Of a stretch of 20,980 nucleotides of DNA, positions 1 to 8,096 are shown in pieces. The stretch's first letter is position 1. The number at the start of each line of letters is the position of its first letter. The notes under the pieces are model-generated. The model was not told the DNA's origin. It worked only from the letters and a program-made list of their open reading frames with translations, and did not search any database. A program made the translations under genes and the position numbers. The stretch covers positions 1 to 20,980 of the forward strand of contig VAZU01000059.1 in NCBI GenBank assembly GCA_005884745.1. The letters are read 5' to 3'. The stretch is from Alphaproteobacteria bacterium (GTDB lineage Bacteria > Pseudomonadota > Alphaproteobacteria > Rhizobiales > Xanthobacteraceae).

Positions 1-555
1 GTCACGATCGCCGGCAAGGGCGAGGTGACCGGCGAGGGACGCCGGCCGAAGAGCCCGGCCGAGCGGCTCGGCCTCGACGGCAAGGTACGGGCGAAAGCCG
101 AAAAATGTCTCGCCAATGCCGTCTATTTCGAAGCCCGCGGCGAGAGCGTGCGCGGCCAGATCGCGGTCGCGCAGGTGGTGATGAACCGGGTGTTCTCCGG
201 GTATTATCCCAACGACGTCTGCGGCGTCGTCTATCAGAACGCGCACCGCCATCTCGCCTGCCAGTTCACCTTCGCGTGCGACGGCCGATCGAAGGCGATC
301 CACGAGCCCGACGCCATGGAGCGCGCCACGCGCATCGCCAGTGCGACGCTCGACGGCAGGCTGTGGCTGCCGGAGGTCGGCAAGGCGACGCATTACCACG
401 CCTATTGGGTGCATCCGTGGTGGGCGCGCACCATGCACAAGCTCTACCGGGTCGGCGTGCACACGTTCTATCGCCCGCGCCGCTGGGGCGACGGCGCCGA
501 CGCGCCGAGCTGGGGCAGCGCGCAGATGACCGCGGAAGCCGCCGCGAAGCTGTAG
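1..555 (+). CDS. SleB-type cell-wall hydrolase, 3' part (5' end outside window)
   Basis: The frame is open from base 1 to the TAG at 553-555, so the gene begins upstream. The GTG at 25 is probably an internal codon, because in-frame coding continues before it. The protein carries the SleB/CwlJ hydrolase signature (Hydrolase_2 family): a segment reading YFEARGE near position 128, then VAQVVMNRV, YPNDVCGVVYQ and CQFTFACDG, with a late THYHAYWVHPWW stretch. These enzymes cut peptidoglycan glycan strands. In alphaproteobacteria they are exported or anchored proteins that act in the envelope. The catalytic glutamate of the family lies in the FEARGE motif, which is intact. Any signal peptide or membrane anchor would lie upstream and cannot be seen. 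The family call is firm; the exact substrate and role (growth, division or remodelling) are not shown. Confidence 0.88.
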   Translation, partial: VTIAGKGEVTGEGRRPKSPAERLGLDGKVRAKAEKCLANAVYFEARGESVRGQIAVAQVVMNRVFSGYYPNDVCGVVYQNAHRHLACQFTFACDGRSKAIHEPDAMERATRIASATLDGRLWLPEVGKATHYHAYWVHPWWARTMHKLYRVGVHTFYRPRRWGDGADAPSWGSAQMTAEAAAKL

Positions 556-967
556 ATTGGGCAACGGCGCGCCGACGCGCGCCTTGCCCACCGGCGGGGA
601 ACCGAAAGCGATGGTCCGGCGGCGGGGAGGCGCTGCGCACGCCTTTCCTATAGTGTTTGAATTGCAAATATTGGTAATGACAACCAAAACACGCAACTTG
701 ACGAATTGAATGGCCTTAACACCCTGATCTGCCTGCATTTCGTAAAAAATATACCTCCGCAAAACGCCGGTTTTCGCCGCTTTTGCTTGCCGCGATGGGT
801 TTCGCTCTCGCGTTCGACCCATTCCCCCGCATTCGCTCGCGGCGCCTTTCGGCATTCATGAAACTCATGGCCTCCATCAGAACGTTTCAGTGTCGAGAGG
901 CAGGGCGGTTTGCTAGCTTCCGGCCCGCAGCAATCGGGAAGGCGCGCGCGCCCGAAGACCGCCGGCA
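556..967. other. 412-nt intergenic region with an AT-rich patch
   Basis: No convincing gene is visible here. Bases 645-770 are clearly richer in A and T than the surrounding DNA, which fits a promoter or regulatory zone for the transporter gene starting at 968, but I cannot place a convincing -35/-10 pair. A 106-codon open frame on the minus strand (648-968) has no recognisable domain and spans the AT-rich patch, so I treat it as chance. No tRNA cloverleaf was seen. Confidence 0.5.
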
Positions 968-2204
968 ATGATTCTTTTCCCTGCCTCCCCCGCCGCGCGG
1001 CCCGCGTGGCGCACCCCGGCCGTGATCGTCCTCTGCGGCTGCCTGATCGCGATCCTGACCTTCGGGCCGCGATCGACGCTCGGTTTCTTCCTCAAGCCCT
1101 GGTCGGAGGCGAACGGCTGGGGCCGCGACGTATTCGCCTTCGCGCTGGCGATCCAGAACCTGTTGTGGGGCATCGGCCAGCCCTTCGCCGGCGCCATCGC
1201 CGACCGCTTCGGCACCGTGCGGGTGATCAGCGCTGGCGCGATTCTCTACGCGCTCGGGCTCGTCCTGATGGCGAACGCGCGCACGCCCGGCCTGCTCGAT
1301 CTTAGCGCCGGCGTGCTGATCGGCTTCGGGCTTTCCGGCTGCTCCTTCAACATCGTGCTCGCCGCCTTCGGCAAGCTGGTGCCGGAATCCTGGCGCTCGC
1401 TCTCGCTGGGCGCCGGCACCGCCGCGGGCTCGTTCGGCCAGTTCCTGTTCTCGCCGCTCGGCGTGCTGTTCATCGACCTGTACGGCTGGCAGACGGCGCT
1501 CGTGATCTTTTCGGCGCTGATGCTGCTGATCCTGCCGCTGTCGCTGGCGCTCGCCACTCCGCGCGCGGGCGCGACGGCGGCGCTCGGCGGCGTGCCCTCG
1601 CAATCGATCAAACAATCGCTCGCCGAGGCGTTCGGTCATCGCAGCTACGTGCTGCTGGTACTCGGCTTCTTCACCTGCGGATTCCAGCTCGCCTTCATCA
1701 CCGTGCATCTGCCGTCCTATCTGGTGGACCGCGGCTTGTCCGCCGAGGTCGGCGGCTGGACGCTGGCCACCATCGGCCTCTTCAACATCGTCGGCTCGCT
1801 CGGCGCGGGCTGGCTCGGCGGCCGCATGTCGAAACCGTATCTGCTCTCCGGGATCTATTTCGCCCGCGTTCGCGGCGTTCGTCCTGCTGCCGGCGAGCAC
1901 GCCGGCGACGCTCGCCTTCGGCGCCGCCATGGGCCTGTTGTGGCTCTCCACCGTGCCGCCGACTTCGGGGCTGGTCGCGCTGATGTTCGGCACCCGCTGG
2001 CTCGCCATGCTGTTCGGCTTCGCGTTCTTTTCCCACCAGGTCGGCGGTTTCCTCGGGGTCTGGCTCGGCGGCATCCTGTTCGAGCGCACCGGATCCTATG
2101 ACGCGGTGTGGTGGATCTCGGTGCTGTTCGGCGTGCTCTCCGCGCTCATCAACCTGCCGATCGTCGAGAAGCCGGTCGCGCGCCCGCTCCCCGCGACTGC
2201 GTAG
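968..2204 (+). pseudogene. MFS transporter, frameshifted near 1860-1870
   Basis: Two adjacent frames together give a full major facilitator protein of about 410 residues. The first part (968 to about 1867) has the N-terminal half with an A-type loop reading GAIADRFGTVRV and the segment GLSGCSFNIVLAAFGKLVPE. It runs through LFNIVGSLGAGWLGGRMSKP, then loses similarity after SGIYFAR. The next frame picks up at FAAFVLLPAST and continues through GLLWLSTVPPTSGLVALMFG and FFSHQVGGFLGVWLGG to the TAG at 2202-2204. The shift equals one extra base or two missing (or another loss of 2 mod 3). The substrate is unknown; the family includes monocarboxylate and drug carriers. If the shift is real the product is truncated at about residue 300 plus an unrelated tail. 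A sequencing error is an equally good explanation. The start at ATG 968 has only a weak ribosome site. Confidence 0.82.
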
Positions 2205-2257
2205 CGGAGCCGGCCACCAAGTGATCGTCGTCGGCTCCGAGCGAGCCGCGTTCTCCT

Positions 2258-2347
2258 CCCTCCCCTTGGAAAGGGGAGGGATGGGGAGGGGATCACAACC
2301 CCCTCCCGACCGCCAAGGCGGTCGACCTCCCCCTTTGAGGGGGAGGT
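2258..2347. repeat. Three perfect hairpins in tandem (intergenic palindromic repeat)
   Basis: Three inverted repeats follow one another between the transporter and the acuI remnant. The first is 2258-2267 with 2271-2280, a 10-bp stem (CCCTCCCCTT) and 3-nt loop. The second is 2307-2314 with 2317-2324, an 8-bp stem around AA. The third is 2325-2334 with 2338-2347, a 10-bp stem (ACCTCCCCCT) and 3-nt loop. All stems are perfect. The purine/pyrimidine asymmetry of the first and third is marked, and the two could also pair with each other. No T-run follows, so a simple terminator is unlikely, although the first hairpin could protect the transporter mRNA end. It resembles intergenic palindromes that I recall as dispersed in rhizobial genomes. 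Confidence 0.85.
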
Positions 2348-2435
2348 GAAGCGCGCGAGCCGGTAAGTCTGTTCTGCGCCCTTGCGTCGCAGGCGCGTCC
2401 GGGCCAATTTCCCCGCCTCGAAGCGAGGGTCCGGC

Positions 2436-2441
2436 AAGGAG
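2436..2441 (+). promoter_or_regulatory. Ribosome binding site of the acuI remnant
   Basis: AAGGAG lies six bases before TTG 2448. This fixes the original start of the reductase gene, because the TTG opens a frame encoding the expected family N-terminus (SFKAIRIDKAEQG) that is out of frame with the body of the gene. Confidence 0.6.
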
Positions 2442-2447
2442 CGCATC

Positions 2448-3352
2448 TTGTCCTTCAAGGCGATCCGCATCGACAAGGCCGAGCAGGGCCAAAGTACAAG
2501 GACGGCCTTGCGATCACCGGCAAGGCGCCGGTGGTGCGCCGCTTCCCGATGATTCCGGGCATCGATTTCGCCGGCGTGGTCGAAAGCTCGACGAACCCCG
2601 AGTGGAAGCCGGGCGACCCCGTCATCCTCAACGGCTGGGGCGTGGGCGAGACCCATCTCGGCGGCCATGCCGAGAAGGCGCGCGTCAAGGGCGAATGGCT
2701 GGTGCCGCTGCCGCCGGGAATGACCGCGCGCGAGGCGATGGCGATCGGCACCGCCGGCTATACCGCGATGCTCGCGGTGCTGGCGCTCGAGCGGCACGGC
2801 ATCGTGCCGGCGCGCGGGCCCGTCGTGGTGACCGGAGCCGCGGGCGGAGTCGGTTCCGTTGCGATCGCGATCCTCGGCAGGCTCGGCTATCACGTCGTTG
2901 CCTCGACTGGGCGGCCGCAGGAATCCGAATACCTCCAGGGGCTCGGCGCGGCGGAAATCATCGATCGCGCGGAGCTCGCCGGGACGCCGAGATCGCTGGG
3001 CAAGGAACGCTGGGCCGGCGGCATCGACAGCGTCGGCTCGACCACGCTCGCCAATGTGCTCTCCATGACCCGATACGGCGGCGCCGTGGCGGCGTGCGGA
3101 TTGGCCGGCGGCATGGATCTGCCGGGCTCCGTCGCTCCGTTCATCCTGCGCGCCGTTTCGTTGCTCGGCATCGATTCGGTGATGTGTCCGCAAGTGCTGC
3201 GCCGCGAAGCCTGGAGCCGCTTGGCCTCCGACCTCGATCGCGGCAAGCTCGCGGCGATGACCACCGAAATCGGCCTCGCCGGGGTGCCCGATGCGGCGGG
3301 CGCGATTTTGGCCGGCCGAGTGCGGGGTCGAATTGTGGTGAAAATCGGGTAA
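2448..3352 (+). pseudogene. acuI: Acryloyl-CoA reductase (AcuI/YhdH family), with internal out-of-frame deletion
   Basis: The body from 2492 to 3352 encodes 286 residues typical of NADPH-dependent AcuI/YhdH zinc-free MDR reductases, which convert acryloyl-CoA to propionyl-CoA. Visible motifs are KYKDGLAITGKAPVVRRFP, GIDFAGVVE, NGWGVGETHLGGHAEKARVK, the nucleotide-binding VTGAAGGVGSVA, STGRPQES, GGAVAACGLAGGMDLP and a C-terminal AGRVRGRIVV. The true N-terminus (SFKAIRIDKAEQG) lies at 2448-2489 in another frame behind a good ribosome site. About 28 codons of the GroES-like domain that normally join the two are absent, near 2489-2492. The missing length must be 1 mod 3, so about 82-85 nt. Intact homologues are about 328-330 residues. 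An internal start (GTG 2531 or ATG 2549) would give a protein lacking the N-terminal fold, so function is doubtful. The alternative is an assembly gap. Confidence 0.85.
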
Positions 3353-3425
3353 ACCTATTCAGGATTTGTCCATGATCGTGGGGCATCATCGGCTCGGATT
3401 CGTGGTTAACAGGGGGTTGCTCCCA

Positions 3426-3875
3426 ATGCTCGTGCGTCTCGCGATCGTACTGGCCGGCGTGCTTGTGGCGATGCCGGCATTCGCCGGTCCAATGAACGCC
3501 GATGAAGCGCGCCGCTTCGTCATCGGCAAGCTGTTCTCGTTCAATTGCTTCGAAGGCACGTCGGGCGCGGGCCGCGTCCATCCCGACGGCTCGGTATCGG
3601 GGATCGTCCGCTTCGGGGGCGCCAGCGGCGCGCGCTATGTGACGCTGCCGCCCGGGACGCTGCGGGTGCGCGGCCAGACGATTTGCGGCCTGATGGGCGG
3701 GTTCGAGACGTGCTTCGATCTCTACCGCACGGACATCCAGAGCTTCCGCGGCTCGATTTCCGGGCTGGGCTTCGCGTCCTGTCAGTTCACGAATCGGGGC
3801 GGCCGCGCCGAACTGGTCAAGAACTCGCGGCCGCGCTCGATCCAGCCGGAACTCGCCGCCTCGACCAGCCGGTAG
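3426..3875 (+). CDS. Small exported protein with four cysteines, function unknown
   Basis: I place the start at ATG 3426 rather than at the in-frame upstream codon at 3366, because residues 1-20 from there form a clean signal peptide (MLVRLAIVLAGVLVAMPAFA) and a purine-rich stretch AGGGGG lies about ten bases upstream. The mature protein is about 129 residues. It begins near PMNADEARRFVIGKLF and has cysteines at 41, 87, 96 and 119, enough for two disulfides in the periplasm. The segments SFNCFEGT, TLPPGTLRV and SFRGSISGLGFASC resemble a small uncharacterised protein family I have seen in rhizobial genomes. No catalytic motif is recognisable. The gene stands alone between the acuI remnant and a convergent minus-strand gene, with a hairpin after it. 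Confidence 0.75.
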   Translation: MLVRLAIVLAGVLVAMPAFAGPMNADEARRFVIGKLFSFNCFEGTSGAGRVHPDGSVSGIVRFGGASGARYVTLPPGTLRVRGQTICGLMGGFETCFDLYRTDIQSFRGSISGLGFASCQFTNRGGRAELVKNSRPRSIQPELAASTSR

Positions 3876-3911
3876 TGACGGCTGTCTCCTGCTTGAGATC
3901 CGGGAACGCAT

Positions 3912-3940
3912 AAGCCGGGACACGTGAGCCGCCCCGGCTT
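3912..3940. terminator. Possible terminator hairpin between convergent genes
   Basis: AAGCCGGG at 3912-3919 pairs perfectly with CCCGGCTT at 3933-3940 around a 13-nt loop, in the 82-nt gap between the exported-protein gene and the convergent DUF2339 gene. Reading either way the stem ends in T T, but there is no long T-run, so termination is inferred mainly from position. Confidence 0.45.
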
Positions 3941-3957
3941 TCCCCGATGTCCTGATT

Positions 3958-6723
3958 TCAGGAACTCGGACTGGGTTCCGGTGCCGCGGAGGCCCGGGCC
4001 GCCGTTGGCCGTGGAAACAGCAAACGCTGATAAAGCCAACCGATCCCGACCAGCACCAGTCCGAGGCCGAGGAACGACAGGGCGCGAAACACGCCCTGCA
4101 GGCCGGCGAGATCCAGCAGGAATACTTTGGCGACCGTGATCAGGATCACCGCCGCGGAGGCAAGCCGCGCCGGCTGCGACCGCAACAGAATCCCGACGAA
4201 GAGCAGAACAACCCCGAACAACAGCCAGATCGCCGAATGGGTGTATTGCTCGGCCTCCGTGATCTCACGCAAGCTCAGCACCGACCCTTGGTAGAGCCGC
4301 ATCACTTCGAGACTGAGATAACCGAGTGTCAGGCCGACGGCGAAAACCGCGGCGGTGACGCGATATTCCTGCGGCCGCCTCCCGCGCGCGACCAAAGCGA
4401 GCACGGCGGCCAGCATTGCCGGCAACCCATACGCGAGCAGAATCGAATTCAAGAACGGTCCGCCGACTTCTCTGCCGGTCGAAAGCGGGTTTTGCGTGAT
4501 GCCCAGGCCCACTACGATAGCCAGCGCGGTAAGGCCCGCGACCGCCAGCGCGCCCGCATCGTGAACCACGCTGCCGGTTCTCGCGCGCACATGCTCGAGT
4601 CCGATGGCGATGGCGAGCCCGGTCGAGACTTGAAGCCCGAGCTCATCCAGGCTGCTGTGCGGGCGGTACATATCGCCGCCGGTCATCCAATGACGGATTT
4701 CCGTGAAAGCGAGAAGCACCGTGAACAAGATGGCCGCGGATTCCAGCATTCGCGTGGGGAGATCATCGGCCCGGCGGCGAAGCAAATAACCGCCCAGCCA
4801 GAACGCAGTCGCAGGTCCGCCATAGCCATAAAGCAACCAATTGAAGATCGGCGTGGTGCCGACATCGCGCCCGACAATTCGCGGCTCCCAGCCGACGCGC
4901 GCCAGCACCAGCAACATGACAATGGCCGCGACCCACCGCAGGATCGGCAACGGCCGCTTCTCGGCGATCCAGGCAATCCCCGGAACCATCAAGGCGAGAC
5001 CAATTGTGAGCCATCCGCGCTCGAGCGCCAACGTGAGCGCCAGCGCCAGCGCGGCAACGGCGCCGCTTGCGAAGATCGCACCCGCGGCGGCAAGCCCCGG
5101 AAGAGTCCTGCGTCTTCCCAATATCTCGGTCGCGGTGGCGTAGAGCGCTGCGAGCAGCAGCGCCAAGCTCGCGAACGGAATGGAACGCTCGAAGCCGGCG
5201 ATTCGGTAATAGAGCGCCATGAGAATTGCGATGGGTGCCAGCACCGCCGTCGCCGCCCACACCATCGGCGCCGATGCGCCTTGCGACCGGCCCTGCGCCA
5301 GGAAACCGGCCGCACCGAACAACACCGCAAACGTACCTCCGAACATCAGATGCCACTCGACCGACCGGAATCGGGGTTCGGGAACCGCGCCCGCCGCCGG
5401 TCCGCCCGGCAAGATGAGCTGTTCGAACACGGCCGGCACTGCCCAGTCGGCCAGCACCAGCGCGGTCAAGAGGCCGCTCGCGGCGACCGCCGGGATCGCC
5501 GCCTCCGCGCGCCAGGCAATTCCCACGGTTGCGGCGGCGACCAGGGCAAAAGCGGCGAGAGCTGCGCCGTCGTGGCGTGTTGCCAGCACGAGCACGGCCG
5601 CCGCCGACAGATAGGCGGCGAGCCCGGTCGAGGCGACCTCGTCGATTCTGCCTGGGATCGGCTCCGGCCCCAATGCCAGACCCGGCACGATGAAGATCGC
5701 GACGAGTGCAAACCCGATCACCGCATGAAACGCATGCGGAACGATCGCATCGCTGGCCAGCCGATCGACGCCGGGGAAAATCCACAGCATCCCGAACACG
5801 ATTGCTGCGATAACGAGCCAGCGCCACAGCCGCGCGCGCGCCAGCGCGAAGGCGGCGGCGGTGACGAACGCGAGGTAAACGTACAGCGCCCAGTAGTTGG
5901 GCACCGGCGCCGCGACGAGGATCGGCGTCAAATACGCGCCAATCAGCCCAAGCGCCGCGAGCGCCGGCCCGTGCAGCAGAGCCGCTGCAAGCGTCGACAG
6001 CGCGACGGCGCCAAGCAGAAGAAATGCCGGGGCCGGCGGCAAGAACCCGTAGAGATCGTAGGCCGCATAGACGGTGGCGTAAGCCACCGTGGTTCCCGCC
6101 GCCGTCAAGATGCTGGGGATATGGGCGGTGGGGAGACCGATGAATCCCGAGAGGTTTTCACGGCGCCGCGTCCATTCGCCCGCGGCCATCAGTCCCGCGG
6201 CAAGCAGTGCGCCAAAAACGATTCGCAAGCCGGGCCCGATCAGGCCCTGCTCGATCGAGTAACGCACTAGGAAAATGCCGCCGAGCGCCAGCGCTATCCC
6301 GCCGACCCACACGGTCCAGCGGGTTCCGAAACGCTCCTCGAACCCCGGTATGGCTGGTGCATCAGCAGCGCCGGCCGGTGGCGGCGTCCTGGGAACGGAA
6401 GGCCTTGGCGGGCCCGCAGCCGGCGGGATGGCGGACGCCGATTCCGGTTCCGGGGGAGCTGGTTCTGCGGACGGCGGCTGCGCAAGCGGTTGAGGTGCCG
6501 GTGCGGGAGCCGGCACGACGGGCGCGCCTGCGCCGCCCGCTGTCGCAAGATCCGCGAGCCGCCGCTCCATTGCCAGCAGGCGCGCTTCGACGCGGGTCAA
6601 TCGATTGTGCGCAGCAACCGCCACGACCAAGGCGCCGATCATTGCGATCGGGACTGCCAGCACGAGCAGGTACAGGAGCGCCAATCGTTCCCCCCAAGCC
6701 GACCCGACCGCTGATCGTATCAT
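3958..6723 (-). CDS. DUF2339 family giant membrane protein
   Basis: This is a 921-residue protein of the DUF2339 family (a predicted membrane protein family of unknown biochemical role). Layout: a first membrane segment at about residues 14-38, a short amphipathic helix with RVEARLLAMERRLADL (about 44-60) that may form a coiled coil, and a proline/alanine-rich linker (about 66-128). Next comes the family hallmark FEERFGTRWTVWVGGIALAL (about 129-148), followed by some two dozen hydrophobic segments to near residue 905. The linker is probably cytoplasmic or periplasmic and flexible. The gene starts 34 bases after the phosphatase stop, so the two are likely co-transcribed. The long open frame on the opposite strand (4237-6270) is rich in Arg, Gln and Glu and is an antisense shadow. 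Start choice (ATG 6723) is uncertain because no strong ribosome site is seen. Partners and substrate are unknown. Confidence 0.88.
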   Translation of the reverse strand: MIRSAVGSAWGERLALLYLLVLAVPIAMIGALVVAVAAHNRLTRVEARLLAMERRLADLATAGGAGAPVVPAPAPAPQPLAQPPSAEPAPPEPESASAIPPAAGPPRPSVPRTPPPAGAADAPAIPGFEERFGTRWTVWVGGIALALGGIFLVRYSIEQGLIGPGLRIVFGALLAAGLMAAGEWTRRRENLSGFIGLPTAHIPSILTAAGTTVAYATVYAAYDLYGFLPPAPAFLLLGAVALSTLAAALLHGPALAALGLIGAYLTPILVAAPVPNYWALYVYLAFVTAAAFALARARLWRWLVIAAIVFGMLWIFPGVDRLASDAIVPHAFHAVIGFALVAIFIVPGLALGPEPIPGRIDEVASTGLAAYLSAAAVLVLATRHDGAALAAFALVAAATVGIAWRAEAAIPAVAASGLLTALVLADWAVPAVFEQLILPGGPAAGAVPEPRFRSVEWHLMFGGTFAVLFGAAGFLAQGRSQGASAPMVWAATAVLAPIAILMALYYRIAGFERSIPFASLALLLAALYATATEILGRRRTLPGLAAAGAIFASGAVAALALALTLALERGWLTIGLALMVPGIAWIAEKRPLPILRWVAAIVMLLVLARVGWEPRIVGRDVGTTPIFNWLLYGYGGPATAFWLGGYLLRRRADDLPTRMLESAAILFTVLLAFTEIRHWMTGGDMYRPHSSLDELGLQVSTGLAIAIGLEHVRARTGSVVHDAGALAVAGLTALAIVVGLGITQNPLSTGREVGGPFLNSILLAYGLPAMLAAVLALVARGRRPQEYRVTAAVFAVGLTLGYLSLEVMRLYQGSVLSLREITEAEQYTHSAIWLLFGVVLLFVGILLRSQPARLASAAVILITVAKVFLLDLAGLQGVFRALSFLGLGLVLVGIGWLYQRLLFPRPTAARASAAPEPSPSS

Positions 6724-6757
6724 CGCGGGCCGGCACGGGAACCCCTGGGCTCGAACG

Positions 6758-7264
6758 TCACTCCAGGTCGAGCCGGAACGGATGGGCCTCGAAAGCCTCG
6801 ATTCCGCGGCCGATCGCCTGGATGGCGCCGATCATGCGGCCGCCGCGGCCGAGCAGGCGGTCGGCCAGCTCCACGATCCGAGCGTTGGGCGTGGCGGTGG
6901 GCGAGGCTCTGCGCAATTCCTTGGCGATCGCCGCCTCGTCGCGGTGCGGGTTGAGCGCGCACACCGCCACAAAGGCGCCCGCCGTCGACCGGCTGATGCC
7001 GGCGTAGCAATGCATGACCAGGGGCGCCCGCCGATCCCATCCGCGCAGGAATTTCACCAGCTCGCTCACGTGCTCATCGGCCGGTGCGGAATAACCCTCG
7101 AGCGGGACACTGATGTCGTCCATCGCCAGCACCAGATGATTGTCGAGCGCAATTGTGCTCGGCCGGCTGACCAGGTGGATGTCCCTGAGCAGGGTGACGA
7201 CGTGGCGGGCTCCGGTCGCTTCGACCGTGGGATGCAGCCGCGCCAGCGAGCAAACGTGAATCAT
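6758..7264 (-). CDS. Tyrosine/dual-specificity protein phosphatase-like protein
   Basis: This 168-residue protein has the CX5R phosphate-binding loop of cysteine-dependent phosphatases: HCYAGISRS, with nucleophile Cys86 and Arg92. The acidic pair Asp49-Asp50 in VLAMDDIS is a plausible general acid region. The length matches small bacterial proteins annotated as protein tyrosine phosphatases in Hyphomicrobiales. The true substrate (phosphotyrosine protein, nucleotide or phosphoinositide) cannot be read from sequence. The start ATG 7264 follows an AGGCAGGA element. It lies downstream of the HD hydrolase on the same strand, but a 166-nt gap holding a palindromic repeat separates them. It is followed closely by the DUF2339 gene, with which it probably forms a two-gene unit. 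Confidence 0.82.
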   Translation of the reverse strand: MIHVCSLARLHPTVEATGARHVVTLLRDIHLVSRPSTIALDNHLVLAMDDISVPLEGYSAPADEHVSELVKFLRGWDRRAPLVMHCYAGISRSTAGAFVAVCALNPHRDEAAIAKELRRASPTATPNARIVELADRLLGRGGRMIGAIQAIGRGIEAFEAHPFRLDLE

Positions 7265-7326
7265 AAGTCCTGCCTTGGCGATTCCCGGGCTCGATATATA
7301 CCGGCTCGGGCCGGATCGCGATGCGG

Positions 7327-7417
7327 CTCGTCATGCCCGGCCCTCGTGCCGGGTATCCACGATTTTGGCTCTATGTCGCAAGCCGTGGATAGCCGGGACA
7401 AGCCCGGCCATGACGAG
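7327..7417. repeat. Long imperfect inverted repeat, rhizobial intergenic palindrome
   Basis: Arms of about 34 nt, 7327-7361 and 7384-7417, are imperfect reverse complements. Both outer ends carry CTCGTCAT/ATGACGAG and both inner ends ATCCACG/CGTGGAT. Each arm also contains its own smaller CCGG-rich palindrome. Elements with the sequence theme GTCATGCCCGG...TATCCACG are, to my knowledge, abundant between genes in Bradyrhizobium and relatives. It lies between the HD hydrolase and the phosphatase and may form an mRNA stem-loop there. Confidence 0.8.
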
Positions 7418-7430
7418 TTGAAAGTGCGCA

Positions 7431-8090
7431 TTACTCGCCGGCGAGCTCGCGAAAGCGCTTGAGAAACCGGGCCTCGACCGTGTTGGCGGGCCACGGCGTC
7501 AGGTAGTCGCGCTCGAGCGACGGCGCGAGTGCGGGCGGGCGCCCGAAAAAACGCTGCGCCTCGGCGGCATCGAAGCCCGCGAGCCGCGTCGCCTCGAGAT
7601 AGGCGGCAGCCTGGTCGGCCGCCTTGATCAGGCGGTGGACTTCTCTCGGCAGCTCCGGGGGAAGCCCGAACCGGATCCGGATGGCGGCATGGAGGCGGGC
7701 TTCCACCGCCCGATAGGAATCGCCGATCACCGCCTTGAACGGCGTGATCATGTCGCCAATCACGTATTCGGGCGCGTCGTGCAGGAGCACGGCGAGCCGC
7801 AGGCGCCGATCGAGATTGGGCTCGCGCTGCCGCGCGATGCACTCGACCAGGAGCGCGTGCTGGGCGACCGAGAAAATATGCGCGCCGCGGGACTGGCCGT
7901 TCCAGCGGGCCACCCGGGCGAGCCCGTGGGCGATGTCCTCGATCTCGACATCGAGCGCGGAAGGGTCGAGCAGATCGAGCCTGCGGCCCGACAGCATGCG
8001 CTGCCAGGCGCGCGGCGCGGTCGTGTGCGTCGTCGCGCCCGCGTTGCGCTTGCGTGGAGTGGTCGGGGTGCTCGTGGTCACGGGCCGCAT
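7431..8090 (-). CDS. HD-domain phosphohydrolase, YfbR-like
   Basis: This 219-residue protein has the metal-binding H...HD...D pattern of HD phosphohydrolases. His78 lies in HIFSVAQHALLV, the HD pair 104-105 in AVLLHDAPEYVIGD, and Asp159 in IKAADQAAAYLEA. The overall pattern fits YfbR-like 5'-deoxynucleotidases, which remove phosphate from deoxynucleoside monophosphates, but the exact substrate is an inference. Residues 1-28 are Thr/Arg-rich low complexity and may be a tail or the result of too early a start; Met32 is an alternative. The ATG at 8090 is favoured by an adjacent GGGGAGGGGAAG, which belongs to the repeat at 8097-8121. It lies downstream of tag in the same direction, 51 nt away. 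Confidence 0.82.
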   Translation of the reverse strand: MRPVTTSTPTTPRKRNAGATTHTTAPRAWQRMLSGRRLDLLDPSALDVEIEDIAHGLARVARWNGQSRGAHIFSVAQHALLVECIARQREPNLDRRLRLAVLLHDAPEYVIGDMITPFKAVIGDSYRAVEARLHAAIRIRFGLPPELPREVHRLIKAADQAAAYLEATRLAGFDAAEAQRFFGRPPALAPSLERDYLTPWPANTVEARFLKRFRELAGE

Positions 8091-8096
8091 ACTCTT

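Noticed and set aside
761..774. AAAAC/GTTTT mini-hairpin as a terminator of the cell-wall hydrolase gene
   Set aside because: The stem has only five weak pairs and lies about 205 nt after the stop, with no strong T-run on either side.
4237..6270. 677-codon open frame on the plus strand inside the DUF2339 gene
   Set aside because: It is antisense to a gene with a clear family match, its product is Arg/Gln/Glu-rich with no hydrophobic core or domain, and GC-rich DNA produces such frames by chance.
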